Positions 26,408 to 34,988 are shown, numbered from the stretch's first letter. The stretch is 64,000 nucleotides of DNA from JAMXLO01 sp963791495 (GCA_963791495.1 CAWBST010000022.1:124001-188000); one strand, 5' to 3'. The notes: generated from the sequence alone by a model not told the origin. A program made the numbers and translations.

Positions 26408-27487
26408 TTACCCGCCCAAGACCTCAATCGAGGTAGACTTGATCAGCGCCAGTACAGGACGGCCTCGTTCCAGCGCGAGCCGGACGATGGCGTCCGGTGT
26501 AACACGTGAGATCAGCGCGCCATCTGCCAACCCAATTTCCACAAGTACCGATCGTCTCCCCGCATCGGCGGTGATGCGCCGTACCTCGCCCGGCACGATG
26601 TTGTGCAGGCTGATCGACTCAGGTGGCAGGCCGGCAAGGATTACCTCGCGCGCCGGGATGCGCACGCGCCGCTCGGTCCCCATCGGAACATCGAGCAACG
26701 GCACCCAGAGCGTCGCGCCGCCGCCTTCCAGACGTGACAGCTCACGCGGCGCATCATGCTCGACCACCCGGCACAGCAGCAGCGCCGCGGCATCGTCGCG
26801 ACGCGCGAGCGGCAGATCGGCGCGCGCCGCGATCTCGGACAGCGCGCCGTAGCCGAGGACGCGTCCCGCCTCGATCAACACGATGGAGTCGGCAAGTCGC
26901 GCCACCTCATCCAGCGCGTGGGTGACGTAGACGATCGGCAGCTTCAACGCGGTCTTCAGCCGTGTCAGATACGGCATGATCTCGGCCTTGCGCGCGGAAT
27001 CGAGGCTCGCCAACGGCTCATCCATCAGCAGGAGATGAGGCTGCGCCAGCAAGGCGCGGCCGATGGCGACGCGCTGGCGCTCGCCGCCCGACAGCGTATG
27101 TGGCCGGCGCGTCAGCAACGCGTCGATCCCCAGCAAATCCACTACATCGTCGAACCGCACCGGCCCCGCCGCCGCGCGACGCAGACCGAAGCGCAGATTG
27201 GTCGCGACCGACATATGCGGGAACAACCGCGCGTCCTGGAACACCAGGCCCATGCGTCGCCGTTCGGGTGGCAGCCAGATTCCGGCGCCAGTGTCGCAGA
27301 GTATCTGATCTTCAACCGCAATGCGGCACTCTTCCGGGCGCAGCAGACCAGCGGCGGCGGCGATGATGGTGGACTTGCCGGCACCCGATGGTCCGAACAG
27401 CACGGTCACGCCCGGCGTCGGCACCTCGAACGCCATGTCCATCTGCACGGAAGGAAACCGGTGGCGTAGCAGGAGGCTGAGGCTCAT
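26408..27487 (-). CDS. modC: Molybdate ABC transporter ATP-binding protein ModC
   Basis: This 359-residue ATPase powers molybdate import. Walker A is FGPSGAGKST, the signature LSGGERQRVAIGRALL and Walker B LLLMDEPLASLD, with THALDEVARLAD after it. The C-terminal third is a TOBE/Mop regulatory domain (HNIVPGEVRRI onward) that binds molybdate in ModC. The ATG at 27487 overlaps the modB stop as ATGA. The order modA-modB-modC is canonical. Confidence 0.94.
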   Translation of the reverse strand: MSLSLLLRHRFPSVQMDMAFEVPTPGVTVLFGPSGAGKSTIIAAAAGLLRPEECRIAVEDQILCDTGAGIWLPPERRRMGLVFQDARLFPHMSVATNLRFGLRRAAAGPVRFDDVVDLLGIDALLTRRPHTLSGGERQRVAIGRALLAQPHLLLMDEPLASLDSARKAEIMPYLTRLKTALKLPIVYVTHALDEVARLADSIVLIEAGRVLGYGALSEIAARADLPLARRDDAAALLLCRVVEHDAPRELSRLEGGGATLWVPLLDVPMGTERRVRIPAREVILAGLPPESISLHNIVPGEVRRITADAGRRSVLVEIGLADGALISRVTPDAIVRLALERGRPVLALIKSTSIEVLGG

Positions 27488-28173
27488 CGGCCGAGTGCGA
27501 CGTTCAGGCGCTTGCCGATCCACTCCGACAACAGCAGTCCGATCACTGCGAGCAGCAGCGACACCATCGACAGTTCCGCAGCCTTCGCCTCGCCGCCAGG
27601 CACCTGCAGCGCGGCGTAGATCGCCAGCGGCAGCGTCTGGGTTTCGCCCGGAATGTTGGCGGCGAATGTGATCACGGCCCCGAACTCGCCCAGGCACGTC
27701 GCGTAGGCAACGATGCCGCCGACCAGGATGCCGGGTGACGCCAACGGCAGCGTCACGTTGAACAGCCGATCGAACCGACCAGCACCCAACGAGCGCGCGG
27801 CCTGCTCCAGCCCGGGATCAGCGGTCTCAAGCGACAGGCGCACCGCGCGCACCATCACCGGGAATGTCATCACTGCGCAGGCCAGACTTGCGCCGGCTGT
27901 GGTGAACACCAGCCGAACGCCGAACCAGTCATGCAGCAGCGAACCGATCGGTCCGCGGATGCCGAAGATGATCAGCAGCAGCCAGCCGGTGACGACGGGC
28001 GGCAGCACCAGCGGCAAATGCACCAGAGCGTTCAGGATCGGACGGCCGGGGAAGCGATAGCGCGCCAGCACCCATGCGGTGACGATGGCGAGCGGCAGTG
28101 CGAAGCCCACCGCGCGTGCCGCCACGCTCAGCGTAAGCCGGACCGCCTCCCATTCCTCCGGCGTGAGGATCAG
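27484..28173 (-). CDS. modB: Molybdate ABC transporter permease ModB
   Basis: ModB is the inner-membrane channel. There are about five membrane helices and the EAA loop that contacts ModC (EQAARSLGAGRFDRLFNVTLP). The conserved N-terminal segment LTPEEWEAVRLTLSV has no ATG, GTG or TTG before it. The frame reaches back to a CTG at 28173, one base after the modA stop, which would give 229 residues. The alternative GTG at 28125 would give 213 residues but remove the conserved TPEEW helix start. I give the longer form with the start uncertain. Confidence 0.85.
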   Translation of the reverse strand: MILTPEEWEAVRLTLSVAARAVGFALPLAIVTAWVLARYRFPGRPILNALVHLPLVLPPVVTGWLLLIIFGIRGPIGSLLHDWFGVRLVFTTAGASLACAVMTFPVMVRAVRLSLETADPGLEQAARSLGAGRFDRLFNVTLPLASPGILVGGIVAYATCLGEFGAVITFAANIPGETQTLPLAIYAALQVPGGEAKAAELSMVSLLLAVIGLLLSEWIGKRLNVALGR

Positions 28174-28174
28174 C

Positions 28175-28924
28175 CTATTCGACCTTGAAGCCGCGCTTGG
28201 CGAAAACCTCGCGCGCCTGAGGGCCGGACAGATACGTCATCAGCGCGCGCGCATCCGGCGTGTCGCCCGACTTCACCACCGCGAACGGGTAGGTGACGAC
28301 GTCATGGCTGTTGGCGGGAAACTCGCCGGCGATCATGACACCCTTGGAGGCTGCCGCATCGGTGGCATACACGATTCCGGCCGGTGCCTCACCGCGCTCG
28401 ACCAACAGCAACGCGGCGCGCACATCTTCGGTGCGGGCAAGGCGAGGCTCGACTGCATCCCACAAGCCAAGCTTGCGCAGCGCCTGCTCCGCATAGATGC
28501 CGATCGGCACGTGCTTGGGATCGCCGGTGGCAATCCGACCGTTGGGACCGAGCAGGCCGAGAATGTCGAAGCCTTGGCCGATGGTGACATGCTGCGGCTT
28601 GTCAGCCGGCACCACCAGAACCACGTCGTTGCTCAGCAGGTCCTTGCGCGTCTCCGGCACGATCAGTTTCTTGTCGGCCAGGTAATCCATCCACTTGAGG
28701 TCGGCTGAGGCAAACAGGTTGGCAGGTGCAGCCTGCTCGATCTGCCGCGCCAGCGTCGAACTGGAGCCGAACGACAGCCGCAGCGGCGGATGCCCCGCCT
28801 GCGCCCACTGCGCGGAGACATCTTTCATCGCGTCGGTTAGGCTGGCAGCAGCGAATACGGTGAGTTCCTGTGCCCGCGCCGCAAGAGGCGCCAACACCAG
28901 ACAGAGTGCCAGCAGGAAGCGCAT
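28175..28924 (-). CDS. modA: Periplasmic molybdate-binding protein ModA
   Basis: This 249-residue precursor has a signal peptide (MRFLLALCLVLAPLAARA, cleavage before QELTVFA). The mature domain shows the ModA pattern: FAAASLTDAM, LSFGSSSTLARQIEQ with the oxyanion-binding Ser/Thr, NLFASADLKWMD and GIVYATDAAA. It captures molybdate or tungstate for ModBC. It is 14 bases downstream of the BtuF-type gene and one or two bases from modB. Confidence 0.94.
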   Translation of the reverse strand: MRFLLALCLVLAPLAARAQELTVFAAASLTDAMKDVSAQWAQAGHPPLRLSFGSSSTLARQIEQAAPANLFASADLKWMDYLADKKLIVPETRKDLLSNDVVLVVPADKPQHVTIGQGFDILGLLGPNGRIATGDPKHVPIGIYAEQALRKLGLWDAVEPRLARTEDVRAALLLVERGEAPAGIVYATDAAASKGVMIAGEFPANSHDVVTYPFAVVKSGDTPDARALMTYLSGPQAREVFAKRGFKVE

Positions 28925-28938
28925 CGATGTGTTCCTCG

Positions 28939-29904
28939 TTATGGTTGGATGGAGTGGGCGCCAGACAGCAGCGCGTCGAGCTGCGGCGCGGTCAGGGAAC
29001 GACCGTAGACCACGGCGTTGAACGTTGCGGCGAGCGTGCGCGGATCACCGCCGCCCAGCCAGGCAAGGCCGAGCAGCCGGTTGATGGATGGCGGTTCGTC
29101 GAGCCAGCCGAATGGCATGTTGGGTGCGACAAAAGCGTGGCCATCGCGCACGGCACGCAGTGACTGCCACGTTTCGGATTGGGCCAAAGTGGCACGCATT
29201 GCAGGATCGGTGAACACGATGACATCAGGATCGAGTAAGCGGATGTCATCCACGCTGGCTTGCCGCGACGGCGCAACAAGCTTCCAGCCCGCACGAGTGA
29301 AGCTTTCAGCCAGATCGGTCCCCGGCGCAACGAGGTTCAGGCCGTCTGGTCCGCGCGCGCAGACGATGCGCGCGGCAAAGTCAGGCTTTCTTGCCATGGT
29401 CAGCAAGGCCTCGGCGAATCTGGCCAGTATCTCCGCTCGCTCCTCGCGGTGGAAAATGCCTCCGAGTAGCCGGAAGACGTGCGGCACCTCCGCCAGCGAG
29501 CCATCCAGCAGCACCGTGGGAACGCCAGTGCGCTGCTGCGTCGCTTTGGCCAGATCGATATAGCGCGGCGCGATGGTGCCGTAATCCAAAATCAGATCAG
29601 GCTTCAGTGCGGCAATTTTGTCGGACACATCATCTCGCCCGGTCAGCCGCGGCACTTGCGGCAGCTTGACGGCTTCCGGCGAGAGCAGCGCACGTGCGTT
29701 GTCCGATACGGGCGAGGTCCAGCCGAGCATCAGATCGGGCGCTACTGCCGCCAACAGAATGGCGGCGGGTGGTCCAGCCGGGAGTACACGCGCGACATGG
29801 TCCGGCAGCTCGATGCTGCGGCCGGTCGCATCGATCACGGTGCCGCCCAAAGCGGCGCCGGCCCAACAAAGCAACGATACAGCCAGGAACGTGCGACGCA
29901 GCAT
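28939..29904 (-). CDS. BtuF/FhuD-type (class III) substrate-binding protein in the mod operon
   Basis: This 321-residue exported protein starts MLRRTFLAVSLLCWAGAALG, a signal peptide. The mature part has the helical-backbone binding fold typical of iron-siderophore and cobalamin transporters: VIDATGRSIELPDHVARV, ALKPDLILDYG and LLDPDVIVFTDPAM. No BtuC/BtuD partner is present. As first gene of the modABC run and facing the ModE-like genes, it may bind a molybdate or tungstate species, as MolA of Haemophilus does with this fold. Cobalamin or siderophore binding cannot be excluded. Confidence 0.8.
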   Translation of the reverse strand: MLRRTFLAVSLLCWAGAALGGTVIDATGRSIELPDHVARVLPAGPPAAILLAAVAPDLMLGWTSPVSDNARALLSPEAVKLPQVPRLTGRDDVSDKIAALKPDLILDYGTIAPRYIDLAKATQQRTGVPTVLLDGSLAEVPHVFRLLGGIFHREERAEILARFAEALLTMARKPDFAARIVCARGPDGLNLVAPGTDLAESFTRAGWKLVAPSRQASVDDIRLLDPDVIVFTDPAMRATLAQSETWQSLRAVRDGHAFVAPNMPFGWLDEPPSINRLLGLAWLGGGDPRTLAATFNAVVYGRSLTAPQLDALLSGAHSIQP

Positions 29905-29924
29905 CTTTCCTCCTCTGTTGCCAC

Positions 29925-29946
29925 GATATAGCCATTGTGATATAGC
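29925..29946. promoter_or_regulatory. Candidate ModE-type operator: direct GATATAGC repeat
   Basis: GATATAGC occurs at 29925-29932 and again at 29939-29946, with a 6-base spacer (14-base period). The site lies in the 68-base gap between the divergent BtuF-like/modABC and modE-like operons. TATAGCG resembles the right half of the enterobacterial Mo-box, but here the halves are direct, not inverted. An autoregulated, molybdenum-responsive operator is inferred. Confidence 0.5.
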
Positions 29947-29972
29947 GGCAAGAGGTTCAACGGCGTAGGCCG

Positions 29973-30338
29973 ATGGCAAGACGAACCCGGCGCCCCGGAC
30001 CCGATCTGGAACTGCACGTAATGGTTGATGGGCAGGTGGTCATCGGCCCCGTCCAGGCCAGGCTCCTGGAGGCGATCCGCACCACCGGATCGATCGCCGC
30101 GGCCCAGCGCCAGATCGGCGCCAGCTACGCTCATGTGTGGAAGCTTGTCGCAACGATGAACGAAGTGTTTGCTCCGCCTCTGGTTGAGCCGATTCGTGGT
30201 GGCGCGCGGGGTGGTGGTGCTATCCTGACCGAGCAAGGCCACAAGGTGCTCAATTCGTTCCGTAGCCTCGAGAGCCTGTCGAAGTCTGAGGGGCATGCGG
30301 AATTGCGTGTTATCAGCCGGGCAGCAAACCACGTGTAG
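29973..30338 (+). CDS. modE: ModE-type HTH-only molybdenum regulator, copy 1
   Basis: This 121-residue protein corresponds to the N-terminal LysR-like winged HTH of ModE. QARLLEAIRTTGSIAAAQRQIGAS is the HTH core, with GASYAHVWKLV in the recognition helix, then the wing GGARGGGAILTEQG. The C-terminal Mop domains that bind molybdate in full ModE are missing. A separate Mop is encoded two genes downstream. It faces the mod operon across the direct repeat at 29925. Confidence 0.85.
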   Translation: MARRTRRPGPDLELHVMVDGQVVIGPVQARLLEAIRTTGSIAAAQRQIGASYAHVWKLVATMNEVFAPPLVEPIRGGARGGGAILTEQGHKVLNSFRSLESLSKSEGHAELRVISRAANHV

Positions 30339-30379
30339 CCAAGCAACAATGAGGGGGACGCACTCTGGCGGCATCTGCA

Positions 30380-30763
30380 ATGGCGAAGCGCAAACCGCAC
30401 TCGGCTGACGCCACCCCGGTCAGCGACCGTCTGAGCATCCGGCTCGACCTCGTGTCCGGTGCCCGGATCGGTCCAGGAAAGGTCGCCGTGCTGGAGGAGA
30501 TCGCCCGCTCCGGGTCGATATCGGCGGCCGGCCGCGTCCTGCGCATATCGTACCGCCGCACCTGGGAATTGGTGGAGGATCTTAACCGGAGTCTGGGCAC
30601 ACCCGTGGTAGAAACGGCGGCGGGCGGCAGCGGCGGTGGCGGCGCGGTGCTGACGCGTGCGGGGAAGGCCGTGATCGAACGGTATCGTGCTATCGAAGTG
30701 GATACAGCGCTCGCCGCCCGCAAACACTTGCATGCGCTTCATCGTGCCTGTAACGAGAAGTGA
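30380..30763 (+). CDS. ModE-type HTH-only molybdenum regulator, copy 2
   Basis: This 127-residue paralogue of the preceding gene has LEEIARSGSISAAGRVLR and ISYRRTWELVEDLNRSLG as its HTH, followed by GGSGGGGAVLTRAGKAVIERY. It too lacks Mop domains. The two regulators differ widely in sequence, so this is not a recent duplication. Heterodimers or different target sites are possible. The gene is 41 bases downstream of copy 1. Confidence 0.85.
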   Translation: MAKRKPHSADATPVSDRLSIRLDLVSGARIGPGKVAVLEEIARSGSISAAGRVLRISYRRTWELVEDLNRSLGTPVVETAAGGSGGGGAVLTRAGKAVIERYRAIEVDTALAARKHLHALHRACNEK

Positions 30764-30787
30764 CGCCTCGCATGGGGAGACCGCGCC

Positions 30788-30997
30788 GTGAAGATTTCCG
30801 CCCGTAACCAGATCGCCGGCACGATCAAGGCCGTAAGGCCTGGTGCGACCACCACTCATGTCACGATCGAGGTGTCGCCGACGGTGACGATTACCGCGTC
30901 GATCACCAACGAGGCATCGGAAGAGCTTCAGTTGAAGTCCGGCATGAAGGCCACCGCGGTCATCAAGGCATCAGACGTAATGGTGGGCGTCGACTGA
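30788..30997 (+). CDS. mop: Molbindin: free-standing Mop (TOBE) protein
   Basis: The 69-residue protein starts MKISARNQIAGTIKAVRPGA and continues VTIEVSPTVTITASITNEA, with KSGMKATAVIKASDVMV at the end. This is one Mop domain; such proteins form hexamers that store molybdate. A GTG start (30788) is preceded by GGGGAGA. Following two HTH-only ModE-like genes, it could also provide molybdate sensing to them. It abuts the convergent DUF2325 gene with no spacer. Confidence 0.9.
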   Translation: MKISARNQIAGTIKAVRPGATTTHVTIEVSPTVTITASITNEASEELQLKSGMKATAVIKASDVMVGVD

Positions 30998-31836
30998 TCA
31001 GTCGGCAGCATCCGCGAGGCCCGTCACCTCCGGCCGCTGCAAAGCGGCGAGCAGGGAGGTGGCGCTGGCGGAGCGCAACGGGATGAACCGCTTGCCCGCC
31101 TGACGGCATAGCTGCTTGGCCATCTGCGCAGCATGGTGGCTGATGCAATCGACCGGGAACACCACAAGGTCGGCTTGGCTGGCGAGACCGGCGAGCAGGT
31201 TCAGGTGGTGCTCGACGCCGCCATCGTGGTGCACGAAGCGGGCACCCATGCGTTCTGCGGCCGCGCGCAACTGCGCGATATGATGCGTGCGGCCGCCCAC
31301 ATAAAGCAGGGTAATCCCATTCAGCCGCGGACATGACGCAGCGGGGTCGGACGCGGTGTCACAGCACATTGCGTGCATCGATGCCGCGGTCACGTTCAGC
31401 TCCTGGCGCAGCACGCCAGCTCCGCGTTCTCCTCCTCCAACTGGCAGAGCCGCCTGATGTCGGCGCGATTGGCGGCGCCCACCAGGGCCTTCGCGAACTG
31501 ATGGATGGCAATGCGGTGGCGCTCATCCAACGCCTTGTTCAGCAGCTTGGCAGCCTTGTCATGACGCTCGGCGAGACTGACCGCGGCGCTGTGCAGGTCG
31601 TGGTCGCTGCTGTCTGACGGTGCCAGCCCGACCTTCTTGAGGAGCTGGCGCAGCTCCGCCGCGGAAAGGCACGTGCCGATAATCGAGCAATGCAGGTTGG
31701 TGTTGAATTCCCAAAGCTTCGTGCGGCGTGGTGGTCCACTGGTGGCAGTAGGTTCGTCGCGCGTCACCAGCGCGGGCGGCAGGGACGAGATGGTGAATGT
31801 CCTCGACGGCAGAAGAGCGGCGTTGCCACCTATCAT
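30998..31836 (-). pseudogene. DUF2325-domain protein, one-base frameshift
   Basis: The upstream frame (ATG at 31836) encodes LWEFNTNLHCSIIGTCLS and a helical region to RRLCQLEEENAELA. A one-base loss at about 31414/31415 (GCG GTG read as GCGTG) moves the rest into another frame: LRQELNVTAAS, then ITLLYVGGRTHHIAQLRAAA, DLVVFPVDCISHHAAQ and KRFIPLRSAS. The second part is a complete DUF2325 domain. The family function is unknown. If the base is missing only in the assembly, the protein would have about 278 residues. It faces mop. Confidence 0.75.
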
Positions 31837-31870
31837 TGCAATCGGTGATCCCGCTGCACTCACGGTTCGC

Positions 31871-32700
31871 CTATAGCCCGGCCTGGGTGACGAACTTGGT
31901 GTTGAGGTAGTTCTCAATCGCCTCCAGACCGCCTTCCGAGCCGTAACCGGAATCCTTCACGCCGCCGAACGGTACCTCGGGCAACGCCAGGCCGTGGTGG
32001 TTGATCGAGATCATGCCGCTCTCCACCGCCGCAGCGATCGCATTCGCCGTCTTGGCGGACCGTGTGTACGCATAGGAAGCGAGGCCGTAGGGCAGTCGGT
32101 TGGCCTCGGCCACCACCTCGTCGAACGAGCTGAACGGCGAGATGACGGCTAGCGGGCCAAACGGCTCCTCGTTCATCACCCGTGCATCCTTTGGCACGTC
32201 GGTGAGCACCGTCGGCTCGAAGAAGTTGCCCTTGTTGCCGATGCGATGGCCGCCGGTCTGCACGGTGGCGCCGCGCTGTGCAGCGTCACCGATAAAGGTC
32301 TCCATCGCCGTGATGCGGCGCGGATTGGCCATCGGCCCCATCGTCGTGCCGGCCTCCAGCCCATCACCCACCTTCAATGTCTGGCTGTGCCGGATGAAGC
32401 CGATGACGAACTGGTTGTAGATGCGCTCCTGCACCAGCATCCGCGTCGGCGATACGCAGACCTGCCCGGCGTTGCGATACTTCGACCCCGCCAGCAACCG
32501 GCTCGCTGTATCCACATCCGCATCATCGAACACGATGGCCGGTGCGTGACCGCCGAGTTCCATGGTCACCCGTTTCATGTGCGCGCCTGCGATTGCCGCG
32601 AGCTGCTTGCCCACTGCGGTGGAGCCGGTGAACGACATCTTGCGGATGATCGGATGCGGAATCAGTACTCGGAAATTTCCGACGGCTTGAGATCGGGGCT
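31871..32700 (-). pseudogene. Aldehyde dehydrogenase (succinate-semialdehyde type), C-terminal half
   Basis: Only about 275 residues remain of a normal 480. The fragment starts just after the stop of the molybdenum-hydroxylase remnant with DLKPSEISEY. A one-base loss near 32664 follows, then LIPHPIIRKMSFTGSTAVG, the catalytic Glu (MELGGHAP) and Cys (NAGQVCVSPTR), NEEPFGPLAV and the end VPFGGVKDSGYG. The N-terminal NAD-binding half is missing, so the protein cannot work as an aldehyde dehydrogenase. The join with its neighbour looks like a deletion fusion. Confidence 0.8.
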
Positions 32701-32712
32701 TGCTATCGTGTC

Positions 32713-33370
32713 CTACTCCGCAGCGATCGGCAGCGGGGCGATGCCCGCGGCTTCGATGGCCGCCAGCAGCTTGGGTGGTGAAATCGGCAGGTCCGGCATC
32801 CGGAGCCCGCTGCCATCCTGAATGGCATTGGCAATCGCTGCCATCGGCGGGACGATTGGCAACTCGCCGACACCGCGCGCACCGAATGGGTGGCGCGGAT
32901 GGGGCACCTCGATCATCGGCGGGTCCGATGCAACGGGGCAGCAGTAGTCGAGGAACCCGGGGTTATCCATCCGGCTGTGCTTGTCGTAGATGTACTCTCC
33001 GCTCAGTCCCGCCCTGTGCCCGCCACCCTGTATCTGTCCTTCGACATAGCCTGAGTGGATCGCCTTGCCGACATCCTGAAAATGCCGTCTAGCGCTCGAT
33101 CTTCACGTGTCCCGTCCCGATATCGACGCTGACATCGCACAGATGCGCACCGAGGCCCGGCCGGGCGCCCTCTGGGTTCAGCGACACCCCGCATAGTTGC
33201 CGCGGTGACCGATCCATCCTTGTTGACTTGAACCTGCGGCGACGATGGACCCGTCGTGCATGGCGCCGATCTTCATCTCGACAATGGCACCGGATGTGCG
33301 GCCGGTGCCGCGAAACTCGTCCTCCCCCCTGACATCTTCAACAGCATGACGGCGACAGGCTCCACTGCAA
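32713..33370 (-). pseudogene. Molybdenum hydroxylase (xanthine dehydrogenase/CoxL-type) large-subunit fragments
   Basis: Pieces in several frames match the C-terminal part of the molybdopterin subunit: FRGTGRTSGAIVEMKIGAM, NKDGSVTAAT, CDVSVDIGTGHVKIE, FQDVGKAIHSGYVEGQIQGG and, in the last open frame (32970 to 32713), MDNPGFLDY, HPRHPFGARGVGELPIVPP and ISPPKLLAAI. Stop codons and missing segments separate them. Most of the approximately 750-residue gene is lost. The remnant lies between the molybdenum-uptake genes and tRNA-Met. Confidence 0.78.
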
Positions 33371-33431
33371 GAATAGAGCGGTCTTTCTGAGGGTTAGCAA
33401 ACGTCCCTGGACGGAATGGGACGCTGTGGGA

Positions 33432-33506
33432 TGGTAGCGGCGGGCGGATTTGAACCACCGACCAAGGGATTATGATTCCCCTGCTCTACCGCTGAGCTAC
33501 GCCGCC
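33432..33506 (-). tRNA. tRNA-Met (CAU), CCA encoded
   Basis: On the minus strand the sequence folds as a cloverleaf. The acceptor is GGCGGCG with CGCCGCT (a G-U pair at the end), the D-arm AGCTCAGCGGTAGAGC, the anticodon arm GGGGA-ATCATAA-TCCCT with anticodon CAT at 33474-33472, and the T-arm GGTGG-TTCAAAT-CCGCC. The discriminator A and CCA are encoded. The loop ATCATAA favours elongator Met; tRNA-Ile2 (lysidine) is less likely. It follows mnmA by 46 bases on the same strand. Confidence 0.92.
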
Positions 33507-33552
33507 ATCCGATCAGAAGGGCAGGGGAGATAGTCCTGGCCCCCTCGCTCCG

Positions 33553-34632
33553 TCAACCATCGCCCAGATCCTCTCGGCGGATGAACCCCCCACCCAGCAC
33601 GCGATCGCCGTCGTAGAACACGCAGGCCTGCCCGGGCGCGGGCAGCGCCGGGCCATCCAGGCGCACATCGGCGCCAGCCGGCATTGTCCGCACCGTGGCG
33701 CCTTGTGGCTCCTCGCGGGCGCGCAGCTTGACCATGCAGCGAAGGCCATCCCGCGGTGGCGCGACCAGCCAGTTCACCTCGCGCAGCCGCACGACGTCGC
33801 TGCCTGAATTGCGCGGTCCCACGACGACCCGCCGCGTGCCCGGTTGCGTCTCCACCACGATCTGTCGCTGGCCACCGTCGACCGAAGCCGTGCCCAGCCG
33901 CTTGCCCTGGCCCACAGTGTACCGTGCGATCCCATCGTGCCGCCCCAGCACACGCCCGTCGCGGCTGACGATCTCGCCCGGCTCGCCGCCATCCGGCCGC
34001 AGCCGCACCACGGTATCGGCGTAGTGGCCGGACGCGACGAAACAGATGTCCTGGCTGTCCGGCTTCGCCGCCACCGGCAGGCCGAGCCGTTCCGCCTCCG
34101 CGCGCACCGCCTGCTTGTCGGCCATCCCGCCTAGCGGAAACAGCGTATGCGCAAGCTGCGCGCGCGTGGTGGCGAACAGGAACCAGCTCTGATCGCGCGC
34201 CAGGTCCGCGGCGCGATGCAGTTCCGGCCCGTCCGGCCCATCGATCCGCCGCACATAATGCCCGGTCGCCAGGCGCTCGCAGCCCAGGCCTTGCGCCAGC
34301 GCGGTCAGATCGGTGAACTTCACCGTCTGATTGCAGCGCACGCAAGGCACCGGCGTCTCGCCTGCCGCGTAGCTGTCAGCGAAATCGCTGATCACCGCAT
34401 CGGCGAACCGCTTCTCGGCATCGATCACATAGTGCGGGATGCCGAGGTGATCGGCCACGCGGCGCGCGTCGTGGATGTCCTGGCCGGCGCAGCATGCGCC
34501 CTTGCGCCCAGTCGCAGCGCCATGATCGTAGAGCTGCAGCGTGACGCCGATCACCTCATGGCCGGCCTCGTGCAACAGGCCGGCCACGGCGCTGCTATCC
34601 ACGCCGCCCGACATCGCGACGAGGACACGCAT
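33553..34632 (-). CDS. mnmA: tRNA-specific 2-thiouridylase MnmA
   Basis: MnmA thiolates U34 of tRNA-Lys, -Glu and -Gln with sulfur ultimately from a cysteine desulfurase. The 359-residue protein starts MRVLVAMSGGVDSSAVAG (PP-loop), has PVPCVRCNQTVKF with the first catalytic Cys, ATGHYVRR and DSQDICFVASGHY with the second Cys. It lies 5 bases downstream of fdx at the end of the Fe-S/cysteine operon, which fits its need for the sulfur relay. Confidence 0.95.
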   Translation of the reverse strand: MRVLVAMSGGVDSSAVAGLLHEAGHEVIGVTLQLYDHGAATGRKGACCAGQDIHDARRVADHLGIPHYVIDAEKRFADAVISDFADSYAAGETPVPCVRCNQTVKFTDLTALAQGLGCERLATGHYVRRIDGPDGPELHRAADLARDQSWFLFATTRAQLAHTLFPLGGMADKQAVRAEAERLGLPVAAKPDSQDICFVASGHYADTVVRLRPDGGEPGEIVSRDGRVLGRHDGIARYTVGQGKRLGTASVDGGQRQIVVETQPGTRRVVVGPRNSGSDVVRLREVNWLVAPPRDGLRCMVKLRAREEPQGATVRTMPAGADVRLDGPALPAPGQACVFYDGDRVLGGGFIRREDLGDG

Positions 34633-34637
34633 CGCCG

Positions 34638-34970
34638 TTAGTCGTTCATCATGTTGCGTGTGCCGGCGGGCAGCTTCACCACCAGCCCGTCGAGCGCCTC
34701 GGTGATCACGATCTGGCAGCCCAGACGCGACGTCTCGGTCAGGCCGAACGCCAGGTCCAGCATGTCCTCCTCGTCTTCCGTCGGTTCGGCCAGCTTCCTG
34801 AACCAGGCGGGATCGACGATCACGTGGCAGGTCGAGCAGGCGAGCGAGCCCTCGCAGGCGCCCTCGATATCGACGCCGTTCTGGTGCGCGATCTCCAGCA
34901 CCGAGAGGCCGAGAGGCGCATCGACTTCGCGGCGCGCCCCGTCGCGCTCGATGAAGGTCATCTTCGGCAT
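34638..34970 (-). CDS. fdx: ISC-type [2Fe-2S] ferredoxin
   Basis: This 110-residue ferredoxin has ACEGSLACSTCHVIV and SRLGCQIV, which provide the four cluster ligands in the adrenodoxin/Isc pattern. It gives electrons for Fe-S cluster assembly. It is placed between iscS and mnmA with 5- and 18-base gaps. No iscU, hscA or hscB is in the window, so the operon is not the full E. coli ISC order. Confidence 0.93.
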   Translation of the reverse strand: MPKMTFIERDGARREVDAPLGLSVLEIAHQNGVDIEGACEGSLACSTCHVIVDPAWFRKLAEPTEDEEDMLDLAFGLTETSRLGCQIVITEALDGLVVKLPAGTRNMMND

Positions 34971-34988
34971 CTGGGCAATTGGTCCCGT

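Noticed and set aside
32713..33506. Genomic island inserted at tRNA-Met
   Set aside because: The remnants lie beside the tRNA gene, but no integrase, repeated tRNA end or att site was seen.
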